DNA of 64,000 bases from Muricea muricata. Taxonomy: Eukaryota; Cnidaria; Anthozoa; Malacalcyonacea; Plexauridae. A program made the translations under genes and the position numbers. Of the stretch, positions 1 through 11,918 are shown piece by piece. Under the pieces are notes generated by a model. It searched no databases. It was not told where the DNA came from and saw only the letters and a list, made by a program, of their open reading frames with translations. Each line of letters opens with the position of its first letter. Position 1 is the stretch's first letter. The stretch is from positions 7,162,446 to 7,226,445 of the forward strand of contig OY979727.1 in the NCBI GenBank assembly GCA_963855995.1, in the 5' to 3' direction.

Positions 1-491
1 TACTTGACAGAACTACATTATGATTTGTTTCGAGATCACAAAGCGACAGAATCCAGAAGGTAAAACACCAACTTTACTTCAATAAGGAAGCAATCACACA
101 AAATTTTCTACGCAAAGAGATTTTTGACAGAAGATCCAGATATGCCTTTAGGCGAAAGCAATTTTTACAACCCAGTTGGATATCAACCAGAATGTATCAT
201 GCACTCCACGCATTGTTCGTTTAGCAAATCACAACAGTCTCAATAGGAAATTGATATTGACGTGGAGTTTACATTGAATGCACTTTTGGTCATAATTAAG
301 TAGCACGCTAATTCCCTTTCAAACTCGTTCCGCTTCTTAAATTGCGGAATTTCGCTGATCTGGTCAGATTTTTCCCAATGTCGTTGCTGCAGAGTTTTTG
401 TAGAATTTTGACGCCGGATTTTGACGTACATTTTTTAGGAGGGGGGGGGGGAAGAGGGAGAAGGGGCGAAGGAGAGCACTTGAAAAAGTAG

Positions 492-690
492 AATACACCT
501 TTCCGGAAAGCACACGTCAACAAACACGAAGACGAGGCTCTATAGCCAAAGTTCTAATTCATGCGAAATTACATGTAAAATTCAAAGTATAATCTTTTTG
601 AATTTTACATGTAATTTCGCATAAATTAGGACTTTGCCTATAGAGCCTCGTCTTCGTGTTTGTTCACGTATGCTTCCGGAAAGGTGTATT
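492..690. repeat. ~95-bp-arm fold-back (hairpin) repeat
   Basis: The stretch is a near-perfect inverted repeat around position ~591. It begins AATACACCTTTCCGGAA and ends TTCCGGAAAGGTGTATT, with only about 10 bases of loop. The arms carry a few mismatches. No coding content is seen. It may be a fold-back MITE; no target duplication was recognised. Confidence 0.8.
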
Positions 691-1009
691 AAATCATGCA
701 TGCCAAACGAGGAAGAGAAATGATGGTCTTCCTTATTTTAAACCGCCCACTCTTGCGTCGTCTATTAACCTGCCTCACTTTCAACAACTTCGACCTAGTT
801 TAGTTGCGATCTATTGCCTCGCTCGCTCGCTGGGGAAACACTAAATTATTAAATACAAAACAACGGTAACTCCGAACGTTGCTTTGTATTTTGTGAAAAT
901 ACTCGGTGTTCCCTCAATTAAATTATTGCCTACAGGTGGCACCATTTGTATGCAAATCAAACACAACTTCTGCATGTACACAAACATAAGCGTCGTTTAA
1001 AACCTCGGC

Positions 1010-2594
1010 AATCTCAAACACATTCACTTTCAATTCTTGAAAATATAAAAAATGGAAAACATTATGGGAAACATACTGGAAAACATCATGGGAAAGTGGG
1101 AAACCATCCAGAAACATCGTCCGACGTTGCAAAAAACCCTGTCTATATTAGTGACGCAGAACTCATGTGGCCAGTGTAGACCCAGTATACGTAGCAGCGA
1201 ATTTTTACAAGAACAATCATGTGCTTGTCAACGATGGTTACGGACTGCCACAGAGAAATGAATTGAACAGGAAATATCATAAAGCATATGGGAAACCTTA
1301 GGAATTATCATAAAGCATGTGTGAAAGTGATTGCTAAAAACGCCAATGGAGAAGGTATTCAAGGAAGTGGCGTACTTTTCAGAACACCTAAAGAACAGAT
1401 CGTGCTTGTAACAGCGGCCCATGTGTACTACAAGGAAACTCAAATGTTAAAATCGTTCTTGAAATAGGTTATGAACGCACATCAAACACTAGAGTAAAAG
1501 CCTCGAAAATTACAATCAAGTTACGGAATCACCTAACACAATTTGGAAAAGAAATGGATATCGCATATGTAATTTTGAGCAAAGATGACGGTAAATATAT
1601 CTTAAGCGAAGTAAACGAATTCCCATATCCAAGTCTCGATCTAGACGACTGCAGCAGCGATAGATTCACGATTATTCATTACAGCGGTGGCGAGCGTAAA
1701 AAGTATACTGGTGAAAGAGAAGGTATACCAGGAAATCATCGACCCTTGGAGACCCGAATCCATATGGCAGGCGGCCAACGAGCGAGTGGCACCGATATTC
1801 AATTATCGAGGTGATGTTGCGGCTATCCACAGAAGTTGTGCAATAGACTACCTTGAAATACGAAATGTTATAGCTTTCCAATCCTCAATTTTTTCTCCAG
1901 ATATTGCTATAATGGTTAGAGATTCTTTTTGAGTTAACTGAAGGTAGAAAATTCGAAATAGGACGGGAACAAAACGGGAAAGATATCAAACTTACCGAGT
2001 CCATATGCCTAGGCGTGGGCGGCAAACATGAAGACACGAGACAGTATTCTAAAAAAAAGATATAAGAATCGATAGCAATAATTTCCCTCCTTATGATGCT
2101 TACAAAAAGCCCTGTAACATAGAAAATTGTTTTGAGACGGTGAAAGCCTTTTTTCGATCAAGGGGAGAAAACCAACGATCTTCACGACGTCCTGGGGAGA
2201 ACTACTTATCAGCAATAAATCCCTAAAGTTTTTCATAAAGAACTAGCTACGACCGGAGGAGGTAACGAGAATAAAGAATTTAGGCTGCGTCAGGCGAGCT
2301 TTATAGCATCGGGACAAGTATTTCACAGATTATCACGAAAAAGGTCTATTCAAACGATCGAACTATCAGTGCACCAATGAGCAATTTACTACACACATGG
2401 AAAATTACAACAAAGGCTTCGATAAAGCTTTAAAAGTGCATGTAGAGCTCAATTTCATTTCTGAGACAGAAAGAAACCACCTGAATCGCTACATGTCACA
2501 GTTAACAAGAAGCAACGATGCAGGCGAGGAGTGTGACTCAGGAGATAAGATGACATTTAATGCTTCCAACCTATTAACACGGAATTTACATTAA
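1010..2594 (+). pseudogene. trypsin-like serine protease relic, frameshifted
   Basis: Protein-like reading runs through several frames. Around 1176-1300 an open stretch reads VAANFYKNNHVLVNDGYG. Around 1321-1470 a second reads GSGVLFRT then VTAAHV, the usual catalytic-His context of chymotrypsin-fold peptidases. At 1551-1590 MDIAYVIL fits the catalytic-Asp strand. Near 1790-1830 SGT is followed, one frame away, by IFNYRGDVAAIH, which resembles the catalytic-Ser region. Each block is separated by a frameshift or stop (for example the stop ending the block at ~1468), so no single product is possible. The downstream part (1930-2594) keeps charged, protein-like reading but no domain I recognise. 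It may be a host pseudogene or cargo of an old element. The protease call rests on three motif blocks in the right order. Confidence 0.55.
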
Positions 2595-3086
2595 CGCTAC
2601 TAAGTAAGATATATTAGGCTCTGTGCAGGCAAACGCTACAATCATTTTTAAAACTTTTATATATTGGGACAGACACTCATGAAAACCCTATTTTAACTGT
2701 TTAAAGTAAATTCCTTTACTAGAAATACATGCATGCAGCAACCCCTCGCCACTAAGAGCATGCAACTATATTTTTGGAATTACATGAAGTACGGGTATAG
2801 GTTGTTGTCATAGCAACACGGCAATTGTTATTCTTTCTGTATTATTATTATTATTATTAACTTCATATTTACCCAGGATACCCACATCACAGAAGTGTTT
2901 TTGGTAATCATGTTGTCAATATCAGTTTTTAATCATTGTTTTATTGACAATTTTTTTAAATGGCACAACATTTGTCATCAGTATGTTATTACGCCTAATG
3001 TAAGCTTAAATTTGGTATAAAATACGACCTATTAATTTACGTCTTATTTCTCACCTTTTCGTCTCATTTCTCACCTTTTGGATGCT
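2595..3086. other. unassigned AT-rich spacer
   Basis: No gene is seen. The stretch contains a short (ATT)n run near 2840-2860 and a duplicated 'tttctcaccttttcgtctca' phrase near 3045-3080. Confidence 0.6.
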
Positions 3087-3529
3087 TTAAGGTGGCTCCC
3101 TACGGTTTTAGTTATAAAGTGCATTGTAGCCGTTAAGACCGTCTCATTTCCACATCTTTCATTATAAAACTATGAAATTCAGTACAAGTGTTATTGAAGT
3201 CTTGCTGAAGATTTTAAAGTGGTGATTTTGCGCTAGAAGATTGTTGCCATGGCAACAAATGGATAAGAACACGGCTTGCGTTTCGTCTTCTTTCCGCAAT
3301 TTTCGAGATTTCCTTCGGTGAATTATTTTTTTATTGAACATGTTGTATGGTACTGACGTAAGGGTTTCACTTACACACTTTAAAAAATTTCCATGGATAG
3401 GTTTTTTTATTATCCTACAAAATGTCAAAAATCAATATAAAAAAAAATCCCTTCCATAAAATTTTTCGAAAAAATGACATTTCAAGCACTTGGGTACGGC
3501 GGCCCAGACGCGACAGCACAAAAACAGTT

Positions 3530-3970
3530 TTTATATTTTTGTATTTTTTGATTTTTGTATTTTTTGATTTTTGTATTTTTTGATTTTTGTATTTTTTGAT
3601 TTTTGTGTTTTTTGATTTGGTGTTTCTTGATTTTTGTATTTTTTGATTTTTGTATTTTTTGATTTTTGTGTTTTTTGATTTTTGTGTTTTTTGATTTTTG
3701 TATTTTTTGATTTTTGTATTTTTTGATTTTTGTGTTTTTTGATTTTTGTGTTTTTTGATTTTTGTATTTTTTATTTTTGTATTTTTTGATTTTTGTGTTT
3801 TTTGATTTTTGTATTTTTTGATTTTTGTATTTTTTGATTTTTGTGTTTTTTGATTTTTGTATTTTTTGATTTTTGTATTTTTTGATTTTTATATTTTTTG
3901 ATTTTTGTGTTTTTTGATTTTTGTGTTTTTCTATTTTTGAATTTTTAGATTTTTGTATTTTTTTATTTTT
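3530..3970. repeat. minisatellite, left arm (TTTTTTGATTTTTGTA-type unit)
   Basis: About 25 tandem copies of a 16-17-base unit with small variants (TGTATT or TGTGTT). The inverse array lies at 8490-8850 in the other arm. Confidence 0.95.
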
Positions 3971-4379
3971 GTATTAAATTAATCAAAGCTGGCTCAAAGT
4001 GGTCTCAGAATGTAAACGAGACGCTCGACTCTCTGGCTTCGGCCTCAAACTTTACGTCACACCAAGGAAAGCATTTCCAATTAAGTACAAACAACGCACA
4101 ACAATTTGCAACATTTTGAAACGATTCAACATGTAAAATGTTTCCAGATATTATATTTCATTTATTTTTATTTTCTCTTTCACGAAAATCTTTGAAAGTT
4201 TCCTGGAAAAATGTCATTTCTCGAATTTTCGAGAGGCTGTAGTCCCCTAGCCACCCCCGGCTGATACTATGATACGACACGTACGCCTATGATACTTCTA
4301 TATACAATAAATTTTTCAAAACTAGTTGTCAAACAGACATGTATGATGTAACTGCATCAGTACTAATTCTAGGGGCCAA

Positions 4380-4890
4380 TCGACCCTTTTTTCTGCTGGT
4401 GCAGGGTGGTGCAAGTGAGGTGGTGGCAGGGTGGTGCACGCAAGTGCGTGCTGATTGGTTGAGCGGCGATACTAACGCTCACTGAAATACCGTGCTCTGA
4501 TTGGTCGAACAGCATTACTAACGCTCATTAAGAATTGGTCAGGCAGTGTTACTAACGCGCGCTCATTAAAGTACCGTACTCGGATTGGTCGAGCAGCGTT
4601 ACTAACCCTTTACCAACGCTTATCGAAATACCGTGCTCTGATTTAGGGTGATGCAAGGTAGAGTACGGTGGAGTAGCGCACTAATTAGTAGGGCGCAGTG
4701 TCCTGATTGATCGAGCAGCGTTGCTAACGTTGTAGCCGAAACGTTACTAGCGTGCGCTAATAACGCTCATTAAAACGCAGCGCTCTGATTGGTTGAGAAG
4801 AATTAGACTATATAAGTTCGCTGTCGAGTCGTATCTGATTGGTCGAACAGTGTTACTAACGCTGTAACCCAAGCGTTACTAACGCGAATT
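4380..4890. promoter_or_regulatory. subterminal CCAAT-box repeat array with TATA-like site (left arm)
   Basis: Imperfect ~45-65-base units each contain CTGATTGGT (inverse CCAAT, an NF-Y-type box) followed by a phrase like AGCGTTACTAACGCTCA. Six or more copies are seen. A TATA-like ACTATATAAG lies at about 4807-4816, about 20 bases after one of the boxes. The array looks like a promoter or enhancer of the element; function is inferred from motif content only. Confidence 0.5.
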
Positions 4891-5004
4891 ACTCATTTTC
4901 TGACTTATAATAATTGTGTTTCTACAAATACGGGTTTCTATATTTCACATGTCGTGTGTGTGTGTCGTGTAATATAGTGTAGTCATTTGTGGCATGAATA
5001 ATAA

Positions 5005-5085
5005 TAACTTTGATAGTTTAGTAGTCAATACGTTGCGTTGGGACCGCATTAACCCATGTTTGAATCCTGGTCATGGCATTTCTCT
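5005..5085 (+). other. tRNA-like (SINE-type) stretch, degenerate
   Basis: TAGTTTAGTAGTC resembles a tRNA D-arm/A box, and GTTTGAATCCTGGTC about 35 bases on resembles a T-arm/B box. The acceptor stem does not pair, so this is not a functional tRNA gene. It may be a SINE head or chance. Confidence 0.3.
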
Positions 5086-6295
5086 CGTGTTTTAAATTGT
5101 ATCATTTCGTCACAAACTCAGAAATTATAATTTAATGAACGTACAGGTACGAAATCCTACGTCCCTAAGCATGAAAATCCTTTCTATCGTGTTTTGGGAT
5201 CAACAGTTAATGCTGAAACATGCAAATTCTAAAACGATCTGATTTCAAAGGGTTGCGGGTTTTTTGAAACAGCCTGTATTAGGATATCATTTTAGGATAT
5301 CGCGTGCATTATAGTAGGATATTATTCAGGACATCATACAGTATCTTAGGGTATCATTTCGGATATCATACAGTACCTTAGAATATCATTTTAGGAGAGA
5401 GAAACAGGCACCTAATATCTGCTTGTAAGAATATTTAATTTAATTTCATCATGAATGTACGCACAAGGTTAGTAAGGTTTATATCTAACTTTGTAAGGTA
5501 ATATCGGCCCAATGTTTTTGCCCATGTGCTGGTGGCATTTCTATACCGTCCTGTTTGCCATGTTGCTTCGATTGCCCATCGTCATAATCATTATCTTATG
5601 CGACGACATCATCTGATTCAACACCTCTATGATCTGAACCACTATCCTCGGCATCGGTGTCATTAGTGTACGAGTGTTTTATCGACGTTCAATTGTGCGT
5701 GATGGCGTAAAAATAAGACGTAGGTGAATGCCTTCCACTTTCTTCTTTGCTCATATCTATATCTGAATCTTCTGCTTCACTTTTACTACTCTACTATGAC
5801 AGCTGCACTACTACTGTCTTTTTCATCAGTGCCAGTGTACCAGAGCTGTTTACTTTTTGAAATATATTTTCCTTTCCTTGATTAAGTATATTTCGGACAA
5901 TATAGATAACCAATAGGTATCTGCGATCGCTTTCCTTGGCAAATCAGTCAACTATGCGTTTATCTCCATCTGACTGCGACATACGATCACCGGGAACGAT
6001 CAGGTTACGTTGAGAAACATCACGAAAATGATGAGAGTAAATTGCAGAGGGTATGCCTTAGTAAAAGTAAAACTCGATACCTGGTACAGTCTTGATCATT
6101 TCTAAATACGTTGGTTGGTATTGTCTATAACACTAAATGTTGCGTTGAGGAGGAGACGTTTTTTGGGCATTCTCCAAGAGAGTTTTCACCCACACACACT
6201 CTTGCAACTTTGCGTACAACCCGCGACGATGCAAGTAAAAGGGTGGTACATGATAGCGGCATCATTAACTGTTACAGTTTAATTTCTTGCCTAAG

Positions 6296-6382
6296 ATTAG
6301 AGTTTTGGACAGCTTTCTTGTGGCCAAGGCGATTACTTGCATTTGCAAAATGTTTACCGCAAACATCGCACTCATAAGCCAT
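6296..6382 (-). pseudogene. C2H2-zinc-finger-like fragment
   Basis: The minus-strand reading from an ATG at 6382 gives YECDVCGKHFANASNRLGHK, the first three quarters of a classical C2H2 finger (CxxC, the hydrophobic F and L, first His). The second His is lost and a stop follows after about 20 residues. A further FTCIVAGC-like phrase lies downstream near 6235. It is the only protein-like signal in the centre of the 5.4-kb element and may be a remnant of its coding capacity. Confidence 0.4.
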
Positions 6383-6484
6383 GCTTGCTCCTTAAAGTCA
6401 TAGTAAAATGATTTTAAACATAGGCGATCGCGATGCCACAAATTTATACTGAGTGACAAAACACGCAGTCTACGATTATGTAAT

Positions 6485-6845
6485 GACTACAGTCTGTATC
6501 TAGGAGGACCATAGTCTTTAATTAGGAGGACTATAGTCTTAATTGACTAAGAGGGCATGGTCTTTGACCGGAAAAACTATAGTCTTTGACTAGGAGGACT
6601 ATATAGTCTTTGACTAAGAGGACTATAGTCTTTGACTGGGAAGACTATAGTCTTTGACTAGGATGACTATAGTCTTTGTCTTTGACTAGGAGAACTATTG
6701 CCTTTAACTAGGACTAGGACGTACTAGTCTTTGATTAAGAGAACCATAGTCTTTGATTAGAAGGACTATAGTTTTTGACTAGGAGGACTATTGTCTTTAA
6801 CTAGGAGGACAATAGTCTTTGATTAAGAGAACCAAAGTCTTTTAG
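6485..6845. repeat. ~21-base tandem repeat (GACTATAGTCTTTGACTAGGAG)
   Basis: About 15 imperfect copies. Each contains the short palindrome ACTATAGT, so the array can form many small hairpins. The unit is variable (GACTAAGAG, GACTGGGAA). Confidence 0.9.
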
Positions 6846-7289
6846 GAGGCTATTATTTTATTAGATTTTTTAGATTCTTAAACGTTCGATAATGTCATTG
6901 TGATAGGTAAGTTTTAAAACTCTTGCGCTACTAAAAACATGCCCCAAATCGTTTCTCGTTTGCTAATGCAACAGCGTCCTTGCAATAGAAGTCCCATTTC
7001 TCCTTATCGGTCAACATAAGACAATCTTGTTGGGATGATCAATCCTGCAATCACAACATTTTTCCTCACAGAGCCTTCTAGTTTCTGAGACCACGGCCTG
7101 CGTACAAATCGTCTCGTTCAGTAGTAATAACTTTTTGTACTCAGCAACGAAAATGTCCTTTAAATAGTCTTGGTTTCATGTAAATGTCGTTTACATGAAA
7201 CGCGAATGAAACGTAAATAAACGTGCTTATACATACATCGATCTACTTCTAACGCCAAGTTGTAACTCCTTGTGCAACTTGTTTACATG

Positions 7290-7850
7290 TTTCAAACTTT
7301 TATTTTCAAACTTTTATTTCCAAACTTTTATTTCCAAACTTTTATTTTCAAACTTTTATTTCCAAACTTTTATTTCCAAACTTTTATTTTCAAACTTTTA
7401 TTTCCAAACTTTTATTTTTAAACTTTTACTTTCAAACTTTTATTTTCAAACTTTTATTTTCAAACTTTTATTTCCAAACTTTTATTTCCAAACTTTTATT
7501 TTCAACTTTTATTTTCAAACTTTTATTTTCAAACTTTTATTTTTAAACTTTTATTTTTAAACTTTATTTTCAAACTTTTATTTTCAAACTTTTATTTCCA
7601 AACTTTTATTTTCAAACTTTTATTTTCAAACTTTTATTTCCAAACTTTTATTTTCAAACTTTTATTTTCCAACTTTTATTTTCAAACTTTTATTTCCAAA
7701 CTTTTATTTTCAAACTTTTATTTTTAAACTTTTATTTTCAAACTTTTATTTTCCAAACTTTTATTTTCAAACTTTTATTTCCAAACTTTTATTTCCAAAC
7801 TTTTATTTCCAAACTTTTATTTTCAAACTTTTATCTCCAAACTTTTTTTA
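7290..7850. repeat. 14-base tandem repeat (CAAACTTTTATTTC/TT)
   Basis: About 40 copies, period 14 with occasional one-base slips. It is open in one frame only because the unit lacks stops there; that reading is not a gene. Confidence 0.95.
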
Positions 7851-7989
7851 AAATATTCGCACATCCCATGGTTAATATAGTTTATAGGTCGTATACAAAA
7901 CTCTCGAATTTGCTGGCGATATTATATAAATTATATGGATTACTTTTTAGGGAAAAAACATCATCATGCAATGTCGACATGCACCCTAA

Positions 7990-8225
7990 ATCAGAGCACG
8001 GATTTCAATAAGCGTTAGTAAAGGGTTAGTAACGCTGCTCGACTAATCCGAGCAGGGTATTTTAATGAGCGCGCGTTAGTAACACTGCCTGACCAATTCT
8101 TAATGAGCGTTAGTAATGCTGTTCGACCAATCAGAGCACGGTATTTCAGTGAGCGTTAGTAACGCCGCTCAACCAATCAGCAAGCAGCACCTCACTTGCA
8201 CCACCCTGCACCAGCAGAAAAAGGG
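7990..8225. promoter_or_regulatory. CCAAT-box repeat array (right arm)
   Basis: Inverse counterpart of the 4380-4640 array: GACCAATCAGAGCACGGTAT alternates with GAGCGTTAGTAACGC phrases. It is shorter than the left array, which shows that repeat number diverged after the arms formed. Confidence 0.5.
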
Positions 8226-8489
8226 TCGATTGACCCCTATATTGCTACTGATGCAGTTACATCATACACGTCTGTTTGACAACTAGTTTTGAAAAATTTA
8301 TTATATATAGAAGTATCATAGGCGTACGTATCGTATCATAGTATCAGCCGGGGGTGGCTAGGGGAGCTGCAGCCTCTTAAAAAAGTTTCAGGAAACTTTC
8401 AAAGATTTTCGGGGAAGAGAGAATAAAAATAAATGAAATATGATATCTGGAAACATTTTACATGAGGCCATTCTGAGACCCCTTTGATC

Positions 8490-8850
8490 AATTTAATATA
8501 AAAATACAAAAATAAAAAAACACAAAAATCAAAAAATACAAAAATCAAAAAATACAAAAAATACAAAAATCAAAAAATACAAAAATCAAAAAATACAAAA
8601 ATCAAAAAATACAAAAATCAAAAAATCAAAAAATACAAAAATCAGAAAACACAAAAATCAAAAAATACAAAAATCAAAAAACACAAAAATCAAAAAACAC
8701 AAAAATACAAAAATCAGAAAACACAAAAATCAAAAAATACAAAAATCAAAAAACACAAAAATCAAAAAATACAAAAATCAAAAAATACAAAAATCAAAAA
8801 ACACAAAAATCAAAAAACACAAAAATAAAAAAATACAAAAATATAAAAAC
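8490..8850. repeat. minisatellite, right arm (TACAAAAATCAAAAAA-type unit)
   Basis: Inverse of the 3530-3970 array, with about 20 copies, some of them the GTG variant. Confidence 0.95.
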
Positions 8851-9727
8851 TGTTTTCGTGCTGTCGCGTCTGGGCCACCGTACTTGGGCGATGGTAATTG
8901 GTGAGCAAAATTTTAAAAAAATTCACCGAAGGAAACGGGCAAAATTTACAGTTTAATTTCATTATATTTTTTTGCTTTGACGTCATAAAATTTTTGAAAC
9001 CAGTTTTTCACGCGTGGAGTCCAGCACATTTCGTGGACATCAACCAGAACAGCGAGAAATGCGTGTTTTTGATAATAGCCGTAGTATTTTTTCGTTTGAA
9101 ATTTTTGGTTTAGCCTTATTTAAGAAGAGATTAAAAGACATTCACATTGCCAAGAAGTAAAAACAAGACATAATAAGGCATAAAATCAAACCACTGCTTC
9201 TTAAATTTATTCTTGTCATTAAAAACCGATGTACGAAAATATTTTCAAAACTCATGACTGTATGCACGATAGTTATAAGACTATGTTATTAAAACACGAC
9301 AGACATCCGACCTTAACTAAACAAGAAAACTTACATAAGCTTCGGTAACATTTCAGAAGAGCCATGAAGTCGATAAAGACAATACAAAATGGTTCAGTCG
9401 GAGTCCATACACTTTCGTAAAATTTCGAGCAACAAAAATTACATTACCGGACATAAAAAAGCGCCTAAAAATTGTTTTAAAACTGATTTAAAGCACCTAA
9501 TACTTGAACTTGGAAACACAAGCGATTGTAAGGAAGAACTGTCGTCTTGTGACATGCCGTTTGTGTGTAGAAACACAAAAATATCGGCAAAAACAATGTT
9601 TTCAACTTTAAATGTGAAAAATTTTACTATAGCTGGCCACGAACATTCCACGCGTGATTCGTGCGGACAGCGTCTGATCTCTATAAATCGGGTTATAACT
9701 GAACAAAACCATAGGGAGCCACCTTAA

Positions 9728-10261
9728 GTGTTTGCTACTCCTGATAGTCCGCCATATTCCTGAGATCAGAAATGACCATCTTTCGTTGGTTGTGAAAGTT
9801 GCCAAATCTTTTTGCAAATATACGAAATATAGTAGTGCAATATAGTCCGCCATATTTTTGAGATCAGTGATGACCACCCACTCCCACTCACCGCCACCCT
9901 TGAGCCACGCGCCCGCGATATTTGATGAACTTCAGACTTCGCTGTGCTTTCCTTTTCCCGGGTGTAAATAGCCGTGCGGAATTAGTACCCTCGCCCCGGG
10001 CTAACGCCCGGAACGGCGCTTCGCGCCGTTGGCTCGGGAATTAAAGGATTTTGGGATAGAAAATGTTTAACTTAGCGTTGACTGATAACACTGCCAGCAA
10101 ATTCCGTACATCACTTTCCCTTAAAGTCAAGGCCATGCTTAGGCAGCTTAATGCGGAACTAGGGCATATATGTCAGGCAATGTGTGACTTGTTTAAAGCA
10201 AAATTGTTCAATTATTAAAAACCACTATTCTCATGTATTTACATTAATTTATTCCTTTGCG
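9728..10261. other. spacer with direct repeats and two GC-rich hairpins
   Basis: No gene is seen. The phrase 'agtccgccatatt..tgagatcag..tgacca' occurs twice, near 9747-9779 and 9846-9878. At 9995-10035 two adjacent GC-rich hairpins (CCGGGCtaacGCCCGG and AACGGCGCttcGCGCCGTT) stand out in this AT-rich DNA. The end of the stretch, TTTGCGCAG just before the integrase reading at ~10264, looks like a splice acceptor. Confidence 0.5.
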
Positions 10262-11176
10262 CAGACGATACGGAGGTCTTTGGTTGCTACAGATTTATTT
10301 TACTGGAATGGAACAGATTATGTTGTTGTAACAGATTCATTTTCTGGATGGTTTGAATTTGCTGTGTTGGGTAATACATCTTCTAGAATGGTAATTGGCA
10401 AGTTAAAGGAGATTTTTGCAAGATATGGAATTCCCGATGTGTTGTATTCGGACAATGGTCCACAATATTCGAGTGAAGAATTTCAAAAGTTTGCTCGTGA
10501 ATGGGGATTTAATCACGTGACAAGTAGTCCATACCATCCACAGAGTAATGGTTTGGCGGAGAGGGCAGTTCGTAGTGCTAAAGATTTGCTCGAGAAATGC
10601 AAGAGAGATGGAACAGATATAAACTTGGCAATGCTAAATCAGAGAAACACTCCACGTGATGAAGTTCTTGGATCGCCTGCGCAAAGATTGATGTCAAGAA
10701 GATTGAAATCCACAATCCCTTGTACTGATGATTTGTTGAAAAGTCAACAACTTGATGGCTCGTTGATTAAAGATCGTTTGAATCAAAAGCGAGAACAACA
10801 AAAGAAATTTTATGACAAGCAGACGAAATCTCTACCAGCGTTGGAAAATGGTGATGTGGTTCGAATGCAAACACCCAAAGGTTATAATCAACTTGGTTTC
10901 GTTATGCGTGCCGCAGAACAGCCTAGATCGTTCGTGGTAAAGTCGCAAGGTCAGGAATACCGGAGAAATAGAAGACATCTTTTAAAAGTTCCTGAACAAA
11001 ATCGGGATGTTATCAAAGAAAGGACGAATCCTGATATCAATAAAAATCCTATTGCCATTGAAGAAAAGTTAAATTCTGAAGGAACAGTGACGGATAAGTA
11101 TTCTAATGTATTAATAACTAGGAGTGGACGTGTATCCAAACCTAATCCTAAATATAAGGATTATCAAAGATATTGA
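10262..11176 (+). pseudogene. retrotransposon integrase, truncated at the 5' end
   Basis: DDE integrase core of a Ty3/gypsy polyprotein. The reading shows ATDLF (first Asp), SDNGPQ (second Asp) and NGLAERAV (Glu), with spacing consistent with DDX35E, plus SPYHPQSNG, which is typical of the family. The C-terminal part is basic and ends at a stop at 11174-11176, about 220 bases before the LTR. The zinc-binding HHCC domain and all upstream pol domains are missing, and the open frame before ~10262 is not protein-like. With no upstream part it cannot work as a polyprotein. The TTTGCGCAG directly upstream could let it be spliced to another exon, but nothing else supports that. Confidence 0.85.
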
Positions 11177-11398
11177 ACATTTGAATAAAGACATTTAGTT
11201 AAGACATTAATCATAGGCATTAAACATTTAAAAAAGTAGAAAGAACCATTTATTAAATATTTGATGACAATTAGTTAAGTTGAATTATTGAACTTTTTTT
11301 TTAATGAGAAAATGTAAAAAAAAAAAATGTATTTGAGTAATTTCTAGATATGTTAATCTTATTAGGAATTTATAGCTATTTATTTGCCAAAGGAAGGA

Positions 11399-11544
11399 TG
11401 TAGAATATTATTTATGCATGTTTTATGCATGTTGCTAAGTAATTAGATGCATGACTGCAAACTGTAACTAGGTGAGGCTTATATAACATGTTGATGTATT
11501 TTATCCGTAGTCAAATATAACTTATATAACTTGAAAGAACTACA
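11399..11544 (+). repeat. LTR copy 1 (146 bp)
   Basis: Begins TGTAGAATATT, ends GAAAGAACTACA (TG..CA), directly after a polypurine tract. It contains a TATA-like CTTATATAAC. Confidence 0.85.
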
Positions 11545-11918
11545 TGGTCCTATTGCCAACAACAACAAAATCCTATTGCCATTGAAGAAAAGTTAAATTC
11601 TGAAGGAACAGTGACGGATAAGTATTCTAATGTATTAATAACTAGGAGTGGACGTGTATCCAAACCTAATCCTAAATATAAGGATTATCAAAGATATTGA
11701 ACATTTGAATAAAGACATTTAGTTAAGACATTAATCATAGGCATTAAACATTTAAAAAAGTAGAAAAAACCATTTATTAAATATTTGATGACAATTAGTT
11801 AAGTTGAATTATTGAACTTTTTTTTAATGAGAAAATGTAAAAAAAAATGTATTTGAGTAATTTCTAGATATGTTAATCTTATTAGGAATTTATAGCTATT
11901 TATTTGCCAAAGGAAGGA

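Larger units (their letters stand above)
3495..8882. mobile_element. 5.4-kb long-inverted-repeat element with 6-bp target duplication
   Basis: The ends are TACGGCGGCCCAGACGCGAC (left) and the inverse GTCGCGTCTGGGCCACCGTA (right), flanked on both sides by CTTGGG (3489-3494 and 8883-8888). Each arm of ~0.9-1.1 kb carries the same modules in mirror order: a T-rich minisatellite, a unique block of ~350 bp, and an array of CCAAT-box repeats. The centre (4.9-7.9 kb) has no long ORF. It holds a zinc-finger-like scrap, a degenerate tRNA-like stretch, repeated 'ggatatcat' phrases near 5280-5395 and two more tandem arrays. Six-bp duplications occur in Polintons among others, but no Polinton gene is visible, so the superfamily is open. 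Confidence 0.75.
3091..9723. mobile_element. TTAA-flanked DNA transposon (Kolobok- or piggyBac-like ends), split by a nested element
   Basis: The left end reads TTAA then GGTGGCTCCCTACGGTTTT at 3087-3109. The right end is its inverse, AAAACCATAGGGAGCCACC, followed by TTAA at 9724-9727. The pair fits a TTAA target duplication with ~30-bp terminal inverted repeats. The body is interrupted by the 5.4-kb element at 3495-8882; without it the host element is only about 1.24 kb, so it is probably non-autonomous. TTAA duplications are known for piggyBac and Kolobok families; purine-starting ends favour Kolobok, which is inference. A 112-codon open stretch at 9389-9727 runs into the right end and matches nothing I know. 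Confidence 0.75.

Noticed and set aside
5005..5085. Functional tRNA gene
   Set aside because: A and B boxes are plausible but the acceptor stem does not pair.
7270..7560. 96-residue Phe-rich ORF
   Set aside because: Translation of the 14-base tandem repeat.
3530..8850. CRISPR-like regular repeats
   Set aside because: No unique spacers; simple minisatellites in a eukaryotic genome.
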